A DNA stretch of 64,000 bases from contig JAANDG010000055.1 in NCBI GenBank assembly GCA_036852015.1, positions 361,147-425,146 on the forward strand, read 5' to 3'. Each line of letters begins with the position of its first letter. Within the stretch, counting starts at the first letter, position 1. This DNA comes from Pelodera strongyloides. Lineage: Eukaryota; Nematoda; Chromadorea; Rhabditida; Rhabditidae. Under the pieces are notes generated by a model, which was not told the origin of the DNA, did no database searches, and saw only the letters and a list, made by a program, of their open reading frames with translations. Positions 30,601 through 40,169 of the stretch are shown one piece after another. The position numbers were made by a program, and so were the translations under genes.

Positions 30601-33600
30601 TCGAGGTCCCGTTTTGTAAGGTAGACGGAAACCTTGCCAGGCGACACAGTAAACGAACCGATGAGATCAAGTTGCTTCTAAAAGTTGGGAAATGTGTTAT
30701 TTTTGAAGATTTCTCAAAAAAAGAAAGAGTCTTCTTAATACTTTACTTACTACCCTAGAGAATTTGTAGCATTTTGTTATCTCGAAAACCAGTCATCAGT
30801 CACGATGTTGCTCAGTCTCATTAAAAGGAAATATATTTTGTAGCAAAGAATACTCACCTCAGTATCTGGTCCAGCATTTATATTATATCTGGACAATAAG
30901 TGAGCGAGAGCTAATTTTTCTTCCATGTATGCTAATCGCATGCCAATGCATTGTCGTGGACCCACTCCGAAAGGGAACCAAGAAAGTAGATGCCTTTTTG
31001 TGCCGTCTTGCCATCTGAGATATAGTTTATTGGTTGAATAGGTAAGATATTTGATCGATTAGTTGGGTCTCTTGAGATGACCAGGAAAAATACTTTACTT
31101 ACTAATGTAATGCATACTTACTGTCATTGTCATGTCATTGGCTGTTCTTTTTTTAAAGAATTAAGAATCTGTTTTACCTTTCTGGTCTGAATTCATGTGC
31201 ATCTTCGCCCCAGATTTCTTTATCGTAGTGTACGCTCCATGGGTCGGCCATCACCATTACACCCTAAATAGTTTTTTTTACGTGTATGGCAATTTGACAA
31301 TTCTCAGATTTTTTCAAACCCGTATGTTTCTCAAACTAACCTTTTCGATTGGAACATCCCCTAGCGTTGTTGACTTCATGCAGGTTCGTGAGTTGGCACT
31401 GCAAGTAAACAGTTATTATTAATAAAGGAGAGAACTATACATCAGAGTACATGAGCTGTAAATCAAGAGAAAAATGTGGCCCATATATTAATATGGGACC
31501 CCGTTTCGACCCCTGTCGTATACGAGGACTTTTACCATGGTGGGGTCTCGTCAGTACGACGGCTTAAGTAAACAGTTGATTTTTGTAGTTCCTGAGTCTA
31601 AGCTGTTTTAAGATTTGAAGTTGTTACAACATGCCACCGATACCGATTACGCATTGCTTTATGCCCCTTGTTGGCGAATAGGCGAATTGGTCTATTGCTC
31701 GACAATTTTAAGTAACTAATAACACAGCTTATAACTTACAATGCTCCTAGTGGGTACATTCGCAGTGCCTCCTTTACGACGCAGTCCATGTACTGTAGTT
31801 TTTGTAGGGTTTCGTAGTTGATTGTCTGAAGATAGTTGGTAATTATAGTTGGTAAGTGAAAGTTAAAGAAAAAACTGCTCATTATTCAACCATTGAAACT
31901 AGACTAGACAGTTGTTGTAGAATGTTCTTGGAAAGTTTATTTACCTCCTCTGTGCAGAATTCGTCGATCTCCTCCTGCAATTTGCTCATGACTGTCGGAT
32001 TCTTGGCCAGAAGGAAAGCTGCGTAAGCCAGAGAATTCGCGGTGGTGTCGAAGCCGGCCAGCAGGAACACAAAACACTGAGCCACGATCTCGTCCGTGCT
32101 TAGCTTTCGGGAAACCTGATTGAGGAGAGGAGATTAGTTTCTAAATTCCCCCTCGAGGTTCTTTAAGATATGACGGTTTCTATGTTTCTAACTATCGAGC
32201 TGGGTTTTTGTTGAAAATCTCTAATTTGGTGGGAATATTAGTTGGTTCACTGGAGCATGTGGAGTGTTGTATCAGAGTAATAACTACGCTGAAGAAATGG
32301 TCTACGGGACCAGGGACCACAACACAACCTTGGAATTTTTGAACGTGGTGCTACTCCTCTCTAACTTGGAAAACTATGCGCTAATGCACTATGCCGTCTT
32401 TTCCCGTTTACAGAGCGATTAAGCTGCATGATGTGAAGCCTACCTTGATACCAGCCGCTCTGTCAATCGCCTCTTCACCGTCATCCAAAGTGTCTGCTTC
32501 CGCATCGAGGAACAAGTCGATAAAGTCTTCGGGTTCGTCGAGAACCTGACCAGAGCTGAGAAGCTTTGCCTAAGATGCCGATTTTAGTCTTTGTTGTTCA
32601 CGTGACCATTGATTTTGGTTCATTGATGAGCAAGAGTATATAAGGGAACGTGATGCACATTCGGGTGCTTTATCATTTTGGAAGTTGAGAACTGTTTCTT
32701 GCAACTTGCACTACGGGGTAGTGTATCCAACATACCCTCTGCTGTTTTCGTTCGTCAACTGCGTGTTCGATTGCTCGCATCAGAATAGGAAACTTGACTC
32801 CTCTTAGCTCAGCAGTCAGCATGGCTAACTTTTTTATTACGGGCCCAACCAATGGTAGAGCACTGACACTGTGCACGAGGATGTTGTCGATTCTTCGGAG
32901 GAATGTCTGGAATTACTTACTGTTGATTTAAGCGTATTTTATTGTCACTCATCGTAGTTCGTAGTTTGCCCTCAAACAACAACAAATCGAGCAGGACTCT
33001 CATCTCAGCGCTTTCTGCCCACCGAACTCGAACGAATAGGCTGCATACCAAAAATATCAGATGAGAGGTCATCATCAATGTTTCAGGTTGCTGGCTGATA
33101 TAAATTTGAAATATTAAAAAATCCACCGACCGCCTTGATAAGTTCGGTGTAAGGATTATTGAACTGCTTGATCTCCTTCTGTCCAAGCGCGACACGTGCA
33201 ATCACATCCATAGTGTACTCTTGGAAGTATCTGGAATCGTGGTTTATTTGATATATATTGAGATAATCATGCTTTCGTCGATAGTCGGGTTCGGGTGCTC
33301 TACGTTAGCGTTGTCATCAGATTGACTTACTCGTGAATGTTGAACGATTTGTTGGTGTCGGCATGCTTCGACATTAGGTTCACCATATGAACAGCGCTTT
33401 CCTCGACCGTGTGTTTGACCTGGAATGTATTTAACTTTCAACATACGATGACCAGCTGGTATGTTACCCGCCCTAGCGTGGTGTATCTTCATCCGGTGGG
33501 GTTTTAGGGGCTAGGGGCTAGGTTACTTGGCGCTTTTTTCAAGTCCAAGTGAGTAAACCATCTAAGTGAGAACACCTCTAAATATTAACTATTCATTATG

Positions 33601-36000
33601 TGTCACTAACCTTCTTCAAACTGCCCACGGAGAATGTGGGATTGGCGATCGTTCTCAATCGCTTCCATCTTGTACCTTCTGCATTGAAGACATGCACTCG
33701 CTTTGCGTTCTTCACGTTCGAGTTCATTGGGAAGTGCTGCAACACCAAAACTCATTTGTCAATTTATTTATCGACCTTCTTTTGTTAATAGATTTTGTCA
33801 GCTGTCGGTCTGTCATTGTCAAGATGTTCGATTTTGACAAATTGCCATTGTCAAATTGCCAATTGTTTTGGTCTTCTATTGTTCGGTTTCCTTTTTATTT
33901 TAGTGGTAAATATCATGAGATATCCTAACCTTCCTTCCATAGAAGTACTCGAACTTTTTGAGAAAGAGTTGCTGAAGCATCTCCAGATCGCTGATCACAA
34001 GAACCTTCCTCGTTCCTTCGTACATTCCGTAGACTTTGCCGTAGATCTGTTATGAATAAAATGAGCATGCTTGAGACATGAAGAGCACTGTTAGTGAAAA
34101 TATTGAGTACGTTCCTATTTTTAAAAGTGGACGGAATCGTTCAGCAGATGATTTTGTCCGTATCTTATATCCTACCTTTGTCCAGTCTGCAAGCTGAAGA
34201 ACTCCCGGTCTCTCCAATTTGTCCAAACCATCCCAGTTACCGTAGAATAGCCGTGGAGGTGGTCCGTTTATACCGCGACGTGACCAGTATGTGGCATGCC
34301 ACCAGTAATAGCTGAAGCTATTATCTATATGCATTCACGGCAAAAAGAAAGCGTAAATGAAAATGTAAGTATTTTGCGTTAATCTTTTCATGAAATGTTC
34401 CTACATGAAGTGTTCCTAGCTAGTTTCTGAATTAATATTATATATCTTTAAAAATATTTGCGAATAGGCAATTAATCGTGTCACATTGTATCACATACCT
34501 GTACACGACAATCGGTAGAGCCAGAATTAATAGTAAAAATATCATGTTTAATGTTTAACTTGAGGTTGAGTGACTGAGAGAGTCGTTGCTTATGACCTTT
34601 CTATATTTATAGCCCCCGTCCCTTTGGAAATCTGTTTCGTCCACCCCTTTGTAGTTTGATGTTCTCTCTTAGCGTCTTCCTATAACCCTCTATACCTGTT
34701 CATTTATGTGCTGTCTCGTTGGGTGTAGTCTGTAGCCTGTAGTTTATAGTCTGGTTGCGGTGTTATCAAATTTTCTCTATTTGATTCTGTGAGGGGAGGG
34801 GGAGAGGCGAGTTGTGATTTGTATCCCGCATCAAATTAGTTTTTTTTTCGATCCTCGGAAAGTTGGGAAAGCAAAAGCAGTGTGATTAGTTGCTGAACTT
34901 ACGAAACCAGGAAAACAAGCTTGAACTATTAATTCTTATCACCTAATTGCTGCTAGTTATAACACGCGTACTAAAACTAAATGATTCATCGTTACTTGTT
35001 AAGTAACATGACTGCGTGGCAGTGTTCGGTCTGTGTCTGTAGTTGAGTTGATGCCTTTTCAAAACTAGACTATGATTCGTTTTTTTCGGACGCTCTGGTT
35101 ATGAGGTTATTATTGATGATGTTGCATTTGTTGCATTGCAGAAACTCTCTTTGGAAACTGGAACTTTGTGTTTCCTTTACATATTAAAGGAGCAGAGAGA
35201 TAGAGATGGAGTTGTTTTTAAAACGTTTTTTTCTTCTTCAGAATCTCAAATTTGGGAATGTTTGGCTCGGTGACTAATTTCACGGCGATCATCAATCCTC
35301 CACAAGCGGCCATTCTTGCAGTCGGCGGCCCGCAGGTTGAGATGAATGGAGACTTGGAGCCAGAGACAAGGTATGGTAGTATGGTACTGTAACAAGGTAA
35401 AGTACAGAATGGTACCGACCGGTACCGTATGCTACCGTAATAATTGTGATACGGTATGTCCCTAAGTTCGGGATACCTTTGGGTGGAGGTGAAGGTTTTA
35501 CGTTTTGCCTATGGGCCCGGTTATTTGACCTAGGGCCGAGATCTTGAGTCGTATTTGCATGGTATGGTATCACTCATTGATAACAATACAGTAAATATTG
35601 GTTCCAAGGATACTCATCAGTAGTGGCTGTCTGACTCGTAGTAAGTTCTCGTGTCTCAGTGTCCTTCCTGGGATTCATAAGGGTTTCGGCAACTGTGCGT
35701 AAGCGACGCTTACCTACACCTACCAACCTTACTAAGCGTAATCATTAGACCTGCTCATGTGCACTTGGTTTGAAATTTGTTTTAGTCTAAAGATAAAGGA
35801 ACTCGGTTGCTAGGTATTAGATATTTTCATTATTCTTCAGGTTCACAATAACACTTTGCATGGATGGACGCGCTATCCCGGACGAGAGTGCGCGACGTTT
35901 CCTTGCTCTCGTATCACAGTCTCTCTCCGATCCACAACTCATGCTCCTCTCGCAGCCACTTGATGAGCCATCGGATGAGGAGTACGCTAGATTACTGTAG
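21664..36000 (+). CDS. pyruvate dehydrogenase complex E3-binding protein (PDHX / DLAT-2 type)
   Basis: Mitochondrial matrix subunit that tethers dihydrolipoamide dehydrogenase to the PDH core. Fifteen exons join in phase to 511 aa: 21664-21770, 26258-26325, 26637-26776, 26888-26974, 27284-27385, 27542-27609, 27943-28044, 28353-28464, 28754-28852, 29156-29236, 29465-29521, 29807-29965, 30282-30346, 35242-35370, 35841-36000. Order: Arg-rich presequence (1 to ~58); one lipoyl domain (~62-145) with lipoyl Lys in ETDKATMGFD near residue 105; subunit-binding domain (~195-232, [13 protein letters not shown]...[11 protein letters not shown]); Ala/Pro linker; acyltransferase-fold domain (~275-511). 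The usual E2 motif DHRxxxDG reads DGRAIPDE at 467-474, so the catalytic His is missing, as in E3-binding proteins. A plain E2 is therefore less likely. Introns 1 and 13 hold other genes (see those entries). AATAAA lies at 36026. Confidence 0.95.
21803..22155 (-). repeat. 3' LTR of the retrotransposon
   Basis: 353 bp from TGTTATGTATC to ATACCTAACA (plus strand), identical by eye to 25836-26188. Being at the low-coordinate end, it is the 3' LTR of this minus-strand element. Confidence 0.96.
22216..25338 (-). CDS. Gag-Pol polyprotein of Ty3/gypsy-type element, RNase H and integrase N-terminus deleted
   Basis: Single open frame; the frame is open from 25557 (1,113 codons), but the Met at 25338 ([11 protein letters not shown], about 1,041 aa) is the more natural start. 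Order: Gag; two zinc knuckles (C-x2-C-x5-H-x2-C, then [14 protein letters not shown]) at about residues 280-315; aspartic protease ([11 protein letters not shown]); reverse transcriptase with [12 protein letters not shown] and YLDD; then, right after the RT motif [19 protein letters not shown], integrase core [26 protein letters not shown] and [11 protein letters not shown] (D, D, E all present); then a GPY-type module and tail. The RT connection, RNase H and integrase HHCC region (several hundred residues in relatives) are missing, without frame loss. Without RNase H this copy should not replicate alone. Confidence 0.95.
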   Translation of the reverse strand: MSAQDNEDTLKAILASLKQLQESQSLTTERLQRLEDRKEDESQENVTFERTRESEPLTAEARGMLDVLYKNIPMFEFNVEDGTSFSDWYEDHQDLLEVQAECVPESNRIRFVLSRLGPHQEKQLKLRCLPKKPMDMRLDEVIEKMKIIFVTKKSLFRKRIECLHVIKQHGVDYKTHIGVVNKACDDFAFKELSDSQFRVLNYLNSLRNPEDMEMRAGLIRTLDRTPEMTLDDVAEAVDKYHEHKDDIDLPLKPIAVNRVNKPNHREHKRDDRRPTQGKCKYCGRDSGHRSCPAKEVTCNKCGRRGHYAVVCQQKDKQSNRKVHEVSSRSVGRRFVNVLMNGKKVRLQLDTGSDLTLISEATWKMLGRPNLKSPSIVATAANGEQLELFGSFECNASYQDEQIVEVVHVTARMNLLGLDWLERLPSFRSMLDAVCNRVSGKPSITTSSSRESAATYVATLKTQFSDVFSTELGLCKKTKASLQLKKGANAVFRPKRMVPIHYKENVEKELDRLEQLGVIERVTYSPWAAPILCVKKPNGSVRVCADFSTGLNDALEDFAHPIPTAEDIMTTLNGGTVFSTLDFKDAYLQVELEGDSKNLLVINTHRGLYRYNRLCFGVKTAPGIFQQIMDAMISGLEGCCAYLDDVIVSGRTLQEHNRNLNACMKRISEYGFHVNFEKCTFAAREIRYLGMIISAEGRKSDPSKIEPRLEGKYYLLVVDAYSKWPEIVAMDRITTSATISNLKKIFSQFGMPDTLVTDNGTQFTSAEFALFCAKNGIRHMRSSPFHPQSNGQAERFVDTFKRALLKLKGEGSPAENLQTFLLSYRMTRSSTVPEEKSPAEAFLNRKLRTSWDLLKPRPERKLVKDERMEKQFNKKHGSKATVFNPGDLVYIYDYKVPSKPTWMEATVVKKNGTVMYDVRIEGRKNLIRRHANQMRPRTVTTRSRAYDILLDAFDINPLPQSNLKESKPMLRTQPSTDTTTEAVECTTAPTVQDVVPDDEEVFEDAASTPQPAVTTTPPLRRSSRARKTTTKMDINPSNKRY
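25558..25835 (-). repeat. four imperfect ~68-bp tandem repeats in the retroelement leader
   Basis: The block CGGGTTTATGGGCGCTCGTCCC...TCACCG starts near 25558, 25631, 25696 and 25763, between the 5' LTR and Gag. In the element's sense this is the 5' untranslated leader. The last two units are the most alike. Confidence 0.85.
25836..26188 (-). repeat. 5' LTR of the retrotransposon
   Basis: 353 bp, same sequence as 21803-22155; the adjoining TGAAC (26189-26193) is the target duplication. It carries the element's promoter by position. Confidence 0.96.
30597..34545 (-). CDS. cytochrome P450, CYP3-clan / CYP13-like, nested in an intron
   Basis: ER-anchored haem monooxygenase. Fourteen exons join in phase to 516 aa: 34545-34499, 34311-34176, 34046-33930, 33736-33611, 33419-33331, 33230-33131, 32906-32736, 32569-32444, 32115-31945, 31825-31740, 31398-31341, 31263-31178, 31014-30858, 30677-30597. 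It has a hydrophobic N-terminal anchor ([15 protein letters not shown]), then a basic/Pro-rich hinge ([10 protein letters not shown]), [17 protein letters not shown], the I-helix AGFDTT (324-329), ExxR (E380-R383 in KEALR), a PERF-like FRPERW and the haem loop [10 protein letters not shown] with Cys460. Length and motifs are complete, so it should be functional. The whole gene sits in the 4.9-kb intron 13 of the PDHX-type gene on the opposite strand. TATA-like box at 34601-34612; AATAAA on the minus strand at 30506-30501. Substrate unknown. Confidence 0.95.
34601..34612 (-). promoter_or_regulatory. TATA-like box upstream of the nested P450
   Basis: The minus strand reads GGGGGCTATAAATATAG about 60 bases before the P450 ATG at 34545, leaving room for a short 5' leader. 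It suggests the nested gene has its own promoter inside the host intron. Confidence 0.6.
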
Positions 36001-37061
36001 ACGAAGAGGCCAGGGCCCGTGAGGGAATAAAACGAAGTCGTAGGTTGGATTTTCACCAACTCACTGATAGACATATGGGTAAATAATAAAGTGAAAGTGG
36101 TCCCCGTTCCGTTAGAGCAAGGCCAATTAAGCCTTCTGAGCATTTTTGCGTCGCTAGTAGGAGGTGTGTTTGTTTGTTTGTTAACACCTTGAAGATGGAA
36201 TGTGTGAATCCTGGAGCTCATGCTGCACTGTACCCAACCATTGTGCTTCTGGTTTCTAGATGTTCCTCATTTATTAGTTTGTTGGTGGAAACGCTTTGTG
36301 TAGTGCCGGTGGCAGTGCCATAATTATTATCATGGATTAAAGTATTTGTGAACGATTGATATATATAATTAATAAAATGCAAAAGAGTGATTTTATACAT
36401 TTGACCAATAGGAATTATTATGTACTGTAAATGGCGAATATTTGCGTGTTGCGTAAAGCTCAAGTTTTCTTTTTTTTCCTCCATTCATTGCACAGAGACA
36501 AGTTGTAGTATGTACTGTACAAGTGAATAGGTTTCTAGACTATTGTATAATTCATTGACGGCGCGGTTTATGCCATTCACCAGGGGCTAATTATCAAAAT
36601 TTCTATCGTACAACGTATGTATATGTGTGTGGTGTAGCTTAGGACCAATTCAGTGCCCATATTGTATTTTTTGCTTGCTTGCTTGAAATAGGAGATTTTT
36701 TAAGAGTAGGATGCTTTTATTTTACGAAGGGTGGTCTTGATATAGTATGATTTTAGCCTATAGAATTTTAGAGAAGGTATGTGTAAAATATTTAATACAA
36801 GATAACAATTATGTGTGGTAGGATACAGTACGGTTTTTTTTTTCAGAGTAATAAATTTTTTATAATTTTCTTGGTATTTCTTATACTCTTTGAATTAGCT
36901 GGGTTGTTCCCTTCAAGTATAATGCTTGATTTTGGTTTTATTTTTTGTTCTTTTATTTTTATTGTTTCTCTTTTACCGTATTCACTATTTTAGTAAAATT
37001 TAATAAGCTGTGAGCATACAGTAGGTATATTACAATATTACCTTATTCGACCTCGTTGCAG
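36001..37061. other. 3' UTR of the PDHX-type gene and promoter-side interval of the ankyrin gene
   Basis: AATAAA lies 26 bases after the stop (36026-36031). The rest is AT-rich with no exon chain; it should hold the ankyrin gene promoter and outron. No repeat family recognised. Confidence 0.5.
37055..37061 (+). promoter_or_regulatory. probable trans-splice acceptor of the ankyrin gene
   Basis: CGTTGCAG ends at 37061 after a pyrimidine-rich run. The following 56-base piece ends at a strong donor (GTAAGT) and carries no Met, as expected for a 5'-UTR exon receiving a spliced leader. Confidence 0.45.
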
Positions 37062-40000
37062 ATCGTCCGCGACTCAACACATTATTGAATAGGAAAACAT
37101 CTTCGTGATTACGAGAAGTAAGTAAAAGTGAGTTTCCGTCTTAATGTCGATGTGGAACGAAGCTAATTATTGTAGTGTTTGAAGTTAGACTGTATTTCTT
37201 TTGCTTGATTATAGAGATCGGCAGGATGGATGGATTATAACTGTTTTTTTATTATTATATTTATCGAATTCTGTAGTGAAATGTAGGTAAATGAGTTGGA
37301 AGTTAGCTTGTAAGGACCGTGGAATGGTTGTTCCCTACATTAACCTGGGTGGTCCCGGTACAGTAACATGGGTGGTCTTCGGTATAGTAACCTGGGTAGT
37401 CTCCGGAGCGGTAACTTGGGTGGTCTCCGGCACGGTAACCTGGGTGGTCTCCGGCACGCTAGCCTGTGTGGTCTCCGGTACAGTAACCTGAGAGGTCTCC
37501 GGTGCGGTAACCTGGGTGGTCTCCGGTACGGTAACCTGGGTGGTCTCCGGTGCGGTTACCTGGGTGGTCTCCGGCGTGCTAACCTGGGTGGCCTCCGGTG
37601 CAGTAATGTGGGTGGTCTTCGGTGCAGTAGCCTGGGTGGGTGGTCTTTGGTATAGTAACCTGGGTGGTCTCATGTACAGTAATGTGAGTGGTCTTCGGTA
37701 AAGTAACCTGGGTGGTCTCCTGATATAGTAACCTGGGTGGTCTCCTCGATATAGTAACCTGGGTGGTCTCAGGTATCTGAATGGTCTGGTCGCAGCCATA
37801 ATAATCTATACAGAAATAAAATCTCTTCATTTCAGTGAACGAAGAGCCGAATCCATTTGATGAACAGTATAAGGAATACGATGAAATGCAGAATGAGGCG
37901 ATGCACGATATGGGACTCGATGTAAGGGTTCTTGGTAAAGAGATACTTTATTCACATTTCTCATCAGGCGTCAGGTATAGCATGAGTTAACACCCGCTAC
38001 CCGAACCCGCACCCCGCTAAATTACGCGACCTGGATTTCTACGTATTTATTGGCATCGTATGTGTATGGTTAAGCATTGCCTTCCCTTCCGTAAGCTAAC
38101 TATAGTCCCTCAAATCTCGTTGAGGAGAGAAGAAGAGGGCTTGCTTATCGTACTGCATCTGTCACGGTGAGAATGAGGCGCGCTTCCATTCCACTGAATC
38201 GGCTAACCATTTAAACATTCAGAAGGAAATGATAGAGACTATTAATGAAGGAAAGAGAAACGGAATGTTTGTGTCGGCATGGCAAGACGATGAACAGGGT
38301 ATGTTTAGTTTACTCGTTTTTTGTTTCTCGTTGATTTACTTATTTTTGGTGTTGTTGTTTGTTTGTACCATGGAGCGCTATGTGTTATGTATGGTACTAT
38401 TAATTCCATTATTACGCCAGCGCAAGTCGTTGTATATCTAAACTTAAAATACATTTTTGGTTTGTATTAACATGATGAAATGAGTAAACTGTGATGCGGA
38501 TGAGGAGTATCTTTCTTCCTTTTGTTCAGGAATTTTGGAGAAGGATCCGAAGTGCGCAACTGAAGCTTTTCTCACTGCTGCAGAGGAGAATGCTATGGAT
38601 AAAGTGAAACGGATGCTAGAAGAGAATCCAGATGCGGTTAATGTGAGTGCTTGGATTGTAAAGCTATATAACCGGATAACAGCCGGTTTTGTCCAGCATA
38701 CGTTTCAAAAACCGGTGGTTATATCGTTTTAAACCCGAGACGAACCGATGAACCACCTTCGGAACATATTGTAAATTATTACTTGAGTTTAACGCATCGC
38801 TAATACAGCATGTTTCGAGCACGGTATTTGTACGCTGCGATTTTATTATGCAGTGCTATGCATACATTTTGATGTATAAAACTGTATTTCTATTAGAATA
38901 GTGACGAAAGCGAGCTAAATATTCTCGGTTGAATGAGTGATTAGAGTCGTTTTGTTCTTTAATTCTACGATTTGCGGATTGGGGTTGAACTCGAGCAAAG
39001 TTGAGCTCGAATGAGGTTTGTAGTTTGAAATGTTAATCAAGACGAATTGCTTATAACTTTCTTCAGTACCGCGACGTCGACAATTATACCGCACTGCATC
39101 GAGCCTGTTATGAAGGACACGTGGAAATGGCCAAGTTGTTATTGGACAATGGATCTTCTATTGAGGCCAAGTAGGGTTTATATTTGAAACTTTTTACGCC
39201 ACTAGTATGCCGCACCTGGTGTTTGTTGTTTTCCAAAAAGGACTGAGGTGTGAACGCGAACTGCAAGTTGAACTGAAGTGTAGGTTAGTGCCTTTTCTTT
39301 AGAACCCTTTCTCTCCGTCACCCGTCTGTCTGTTCGTCCGTTGTGTCTTTACGGTACTTACAAATACAGTATTGCTGAAGCAAGTTTTCTATTTCCCCTT
39401 TCATTGAAACACATTTTTAGGACGTCGGAAGGCTGGACCCCTCTTCATTCAGCTTGTAATTGGGCAAAAGTGGGTGCTGTTGGATTTTTGATCAGTCACG
39501 GAGCCGATGTGAATGCTGTGAGCAAAGGAGGAAACTTGGTACATCTTCAGCTTTGGTGTTTGTGATGTCGTAACTTCATATTGCTTGCTTTGTTGTTATA
39601 TGCAGCAATGCGCTCGTTTTCTTTAGAAGAGCGTCATAGTATGTTAGGTGATCCTGGTCTTGATTTAATACTACACCTTTTAATTATCGTTCGGACTAGA
39701 GCCTTACGTCCTTACGTCGAACTTTTTGTACGATAAGGTGTGGTGTATGCTCCATGATTAGTTTATGTTTATGTAGCATTTGTTTTTCATCAATTCATTT
39801 CAGCCGATCCACGTTGCATTGAATTCAAAGGAAGAACCCGAGGATGTCTTCCATACCGTACGCTACCTGGTCGAAGCTGCAGGTTTGTTTATTTTATTAA
39901 AAAAAATTCCGCATATAATGTGTAAGCCGTTTCGCCCTAAAGTCTATATATAAGGACGATTTTGGTTAAGTCCAATTGTAGCTAGATTTGCAAGATGTTT

Positions 40001-40169
40001 CACTTACTGTTTATGAGGCCCAGAAACAAGAGGTATCATTTTTTTGCATTTCGTTGTAGGAATCGATTTGAGCGCGCAGAATGGATCAGGTGACAGTCCC
40101 TTGGTAATGGCACGGAGATGTAATCAAGCATGTTATGAGTTGATAAAGGACCGGTTGGAGAGATTGTGA
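37062..40169 (+). CDS. ankyrin-repeat protein, ANKRD49-like
   Basis: Eight exons: 37062-37117 (5' UTR; its last base A begins the start codon), 37836-37921, 38223-38298, 38530-38642, 39067-39170, 39421-39538, 39804-39882, 40060-40169. Coding length 228 aa in phase throughout. The N-terminus is acidic (MNEEPNPFDEQYKEYDEMQ), then ankyrin repeats: NYTALHRACYEGHVEMAKLL, EGWTPLHSACNWAKVGAVGF and a third starting LPIHVAL. The order and the 'TPLHSAC(K/N)W' repeat agree with vertebrate ANKRD49 (about 239 aa). The ATG is split by intron 1 (A|TG); the next in-frame Met is residue 19, so the start depends on this junction. A TTGCAG acceptor precedes the first exon. Intron 1 contains a 24-bp minisatellite. 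Molecular function is poorly known. Confidence 0.88.
37345..37775. repeat. 24-bp minisatellite in ankyrin-gene intron 1
   Basis: About 18 diverged units of GGTGGTCTCCGGTACGGTAACCTG. The period is a multiple of three, so long frames stay open on both strands (TTQVTVPE repeats on minus, GGLRYGNL repeats on plus), but there is no start, splice or conservation evidence for a protein. Unit composition drifts toward the right end (GGTATAGTAACCTG). Confidence 0.92.
38660..38735. repeat. short GTTTTTGAAACG-family copy in ankyrin intron 4
   Basis: The head-to-tail ends GTAAAGCTATATAACCGG and CGTTTCAAAAACCGG...ATATCGTTTTAAAC are close together, giving a compact deleted copy of the dispersed foldback family. 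Confidence 0.55.

Noticed and set aside
32917..33060. Minus-strand open stretch between P450 exons 6 and 7
   Set aside because: Exon 6 (ending at 33131) and exon 7 (starting at 32906) join in phase 0 with good splice sites and family-like sequence; the stretch is intron.
37335..37799. 154-codon minus-strand frame rich in TTQVTxPE repeats
   Set aside because: It is the 24-bp minisatellite read in one of several open frames; it lies inside an intron of the ankyrin gene and has no signal peptide or splice context.
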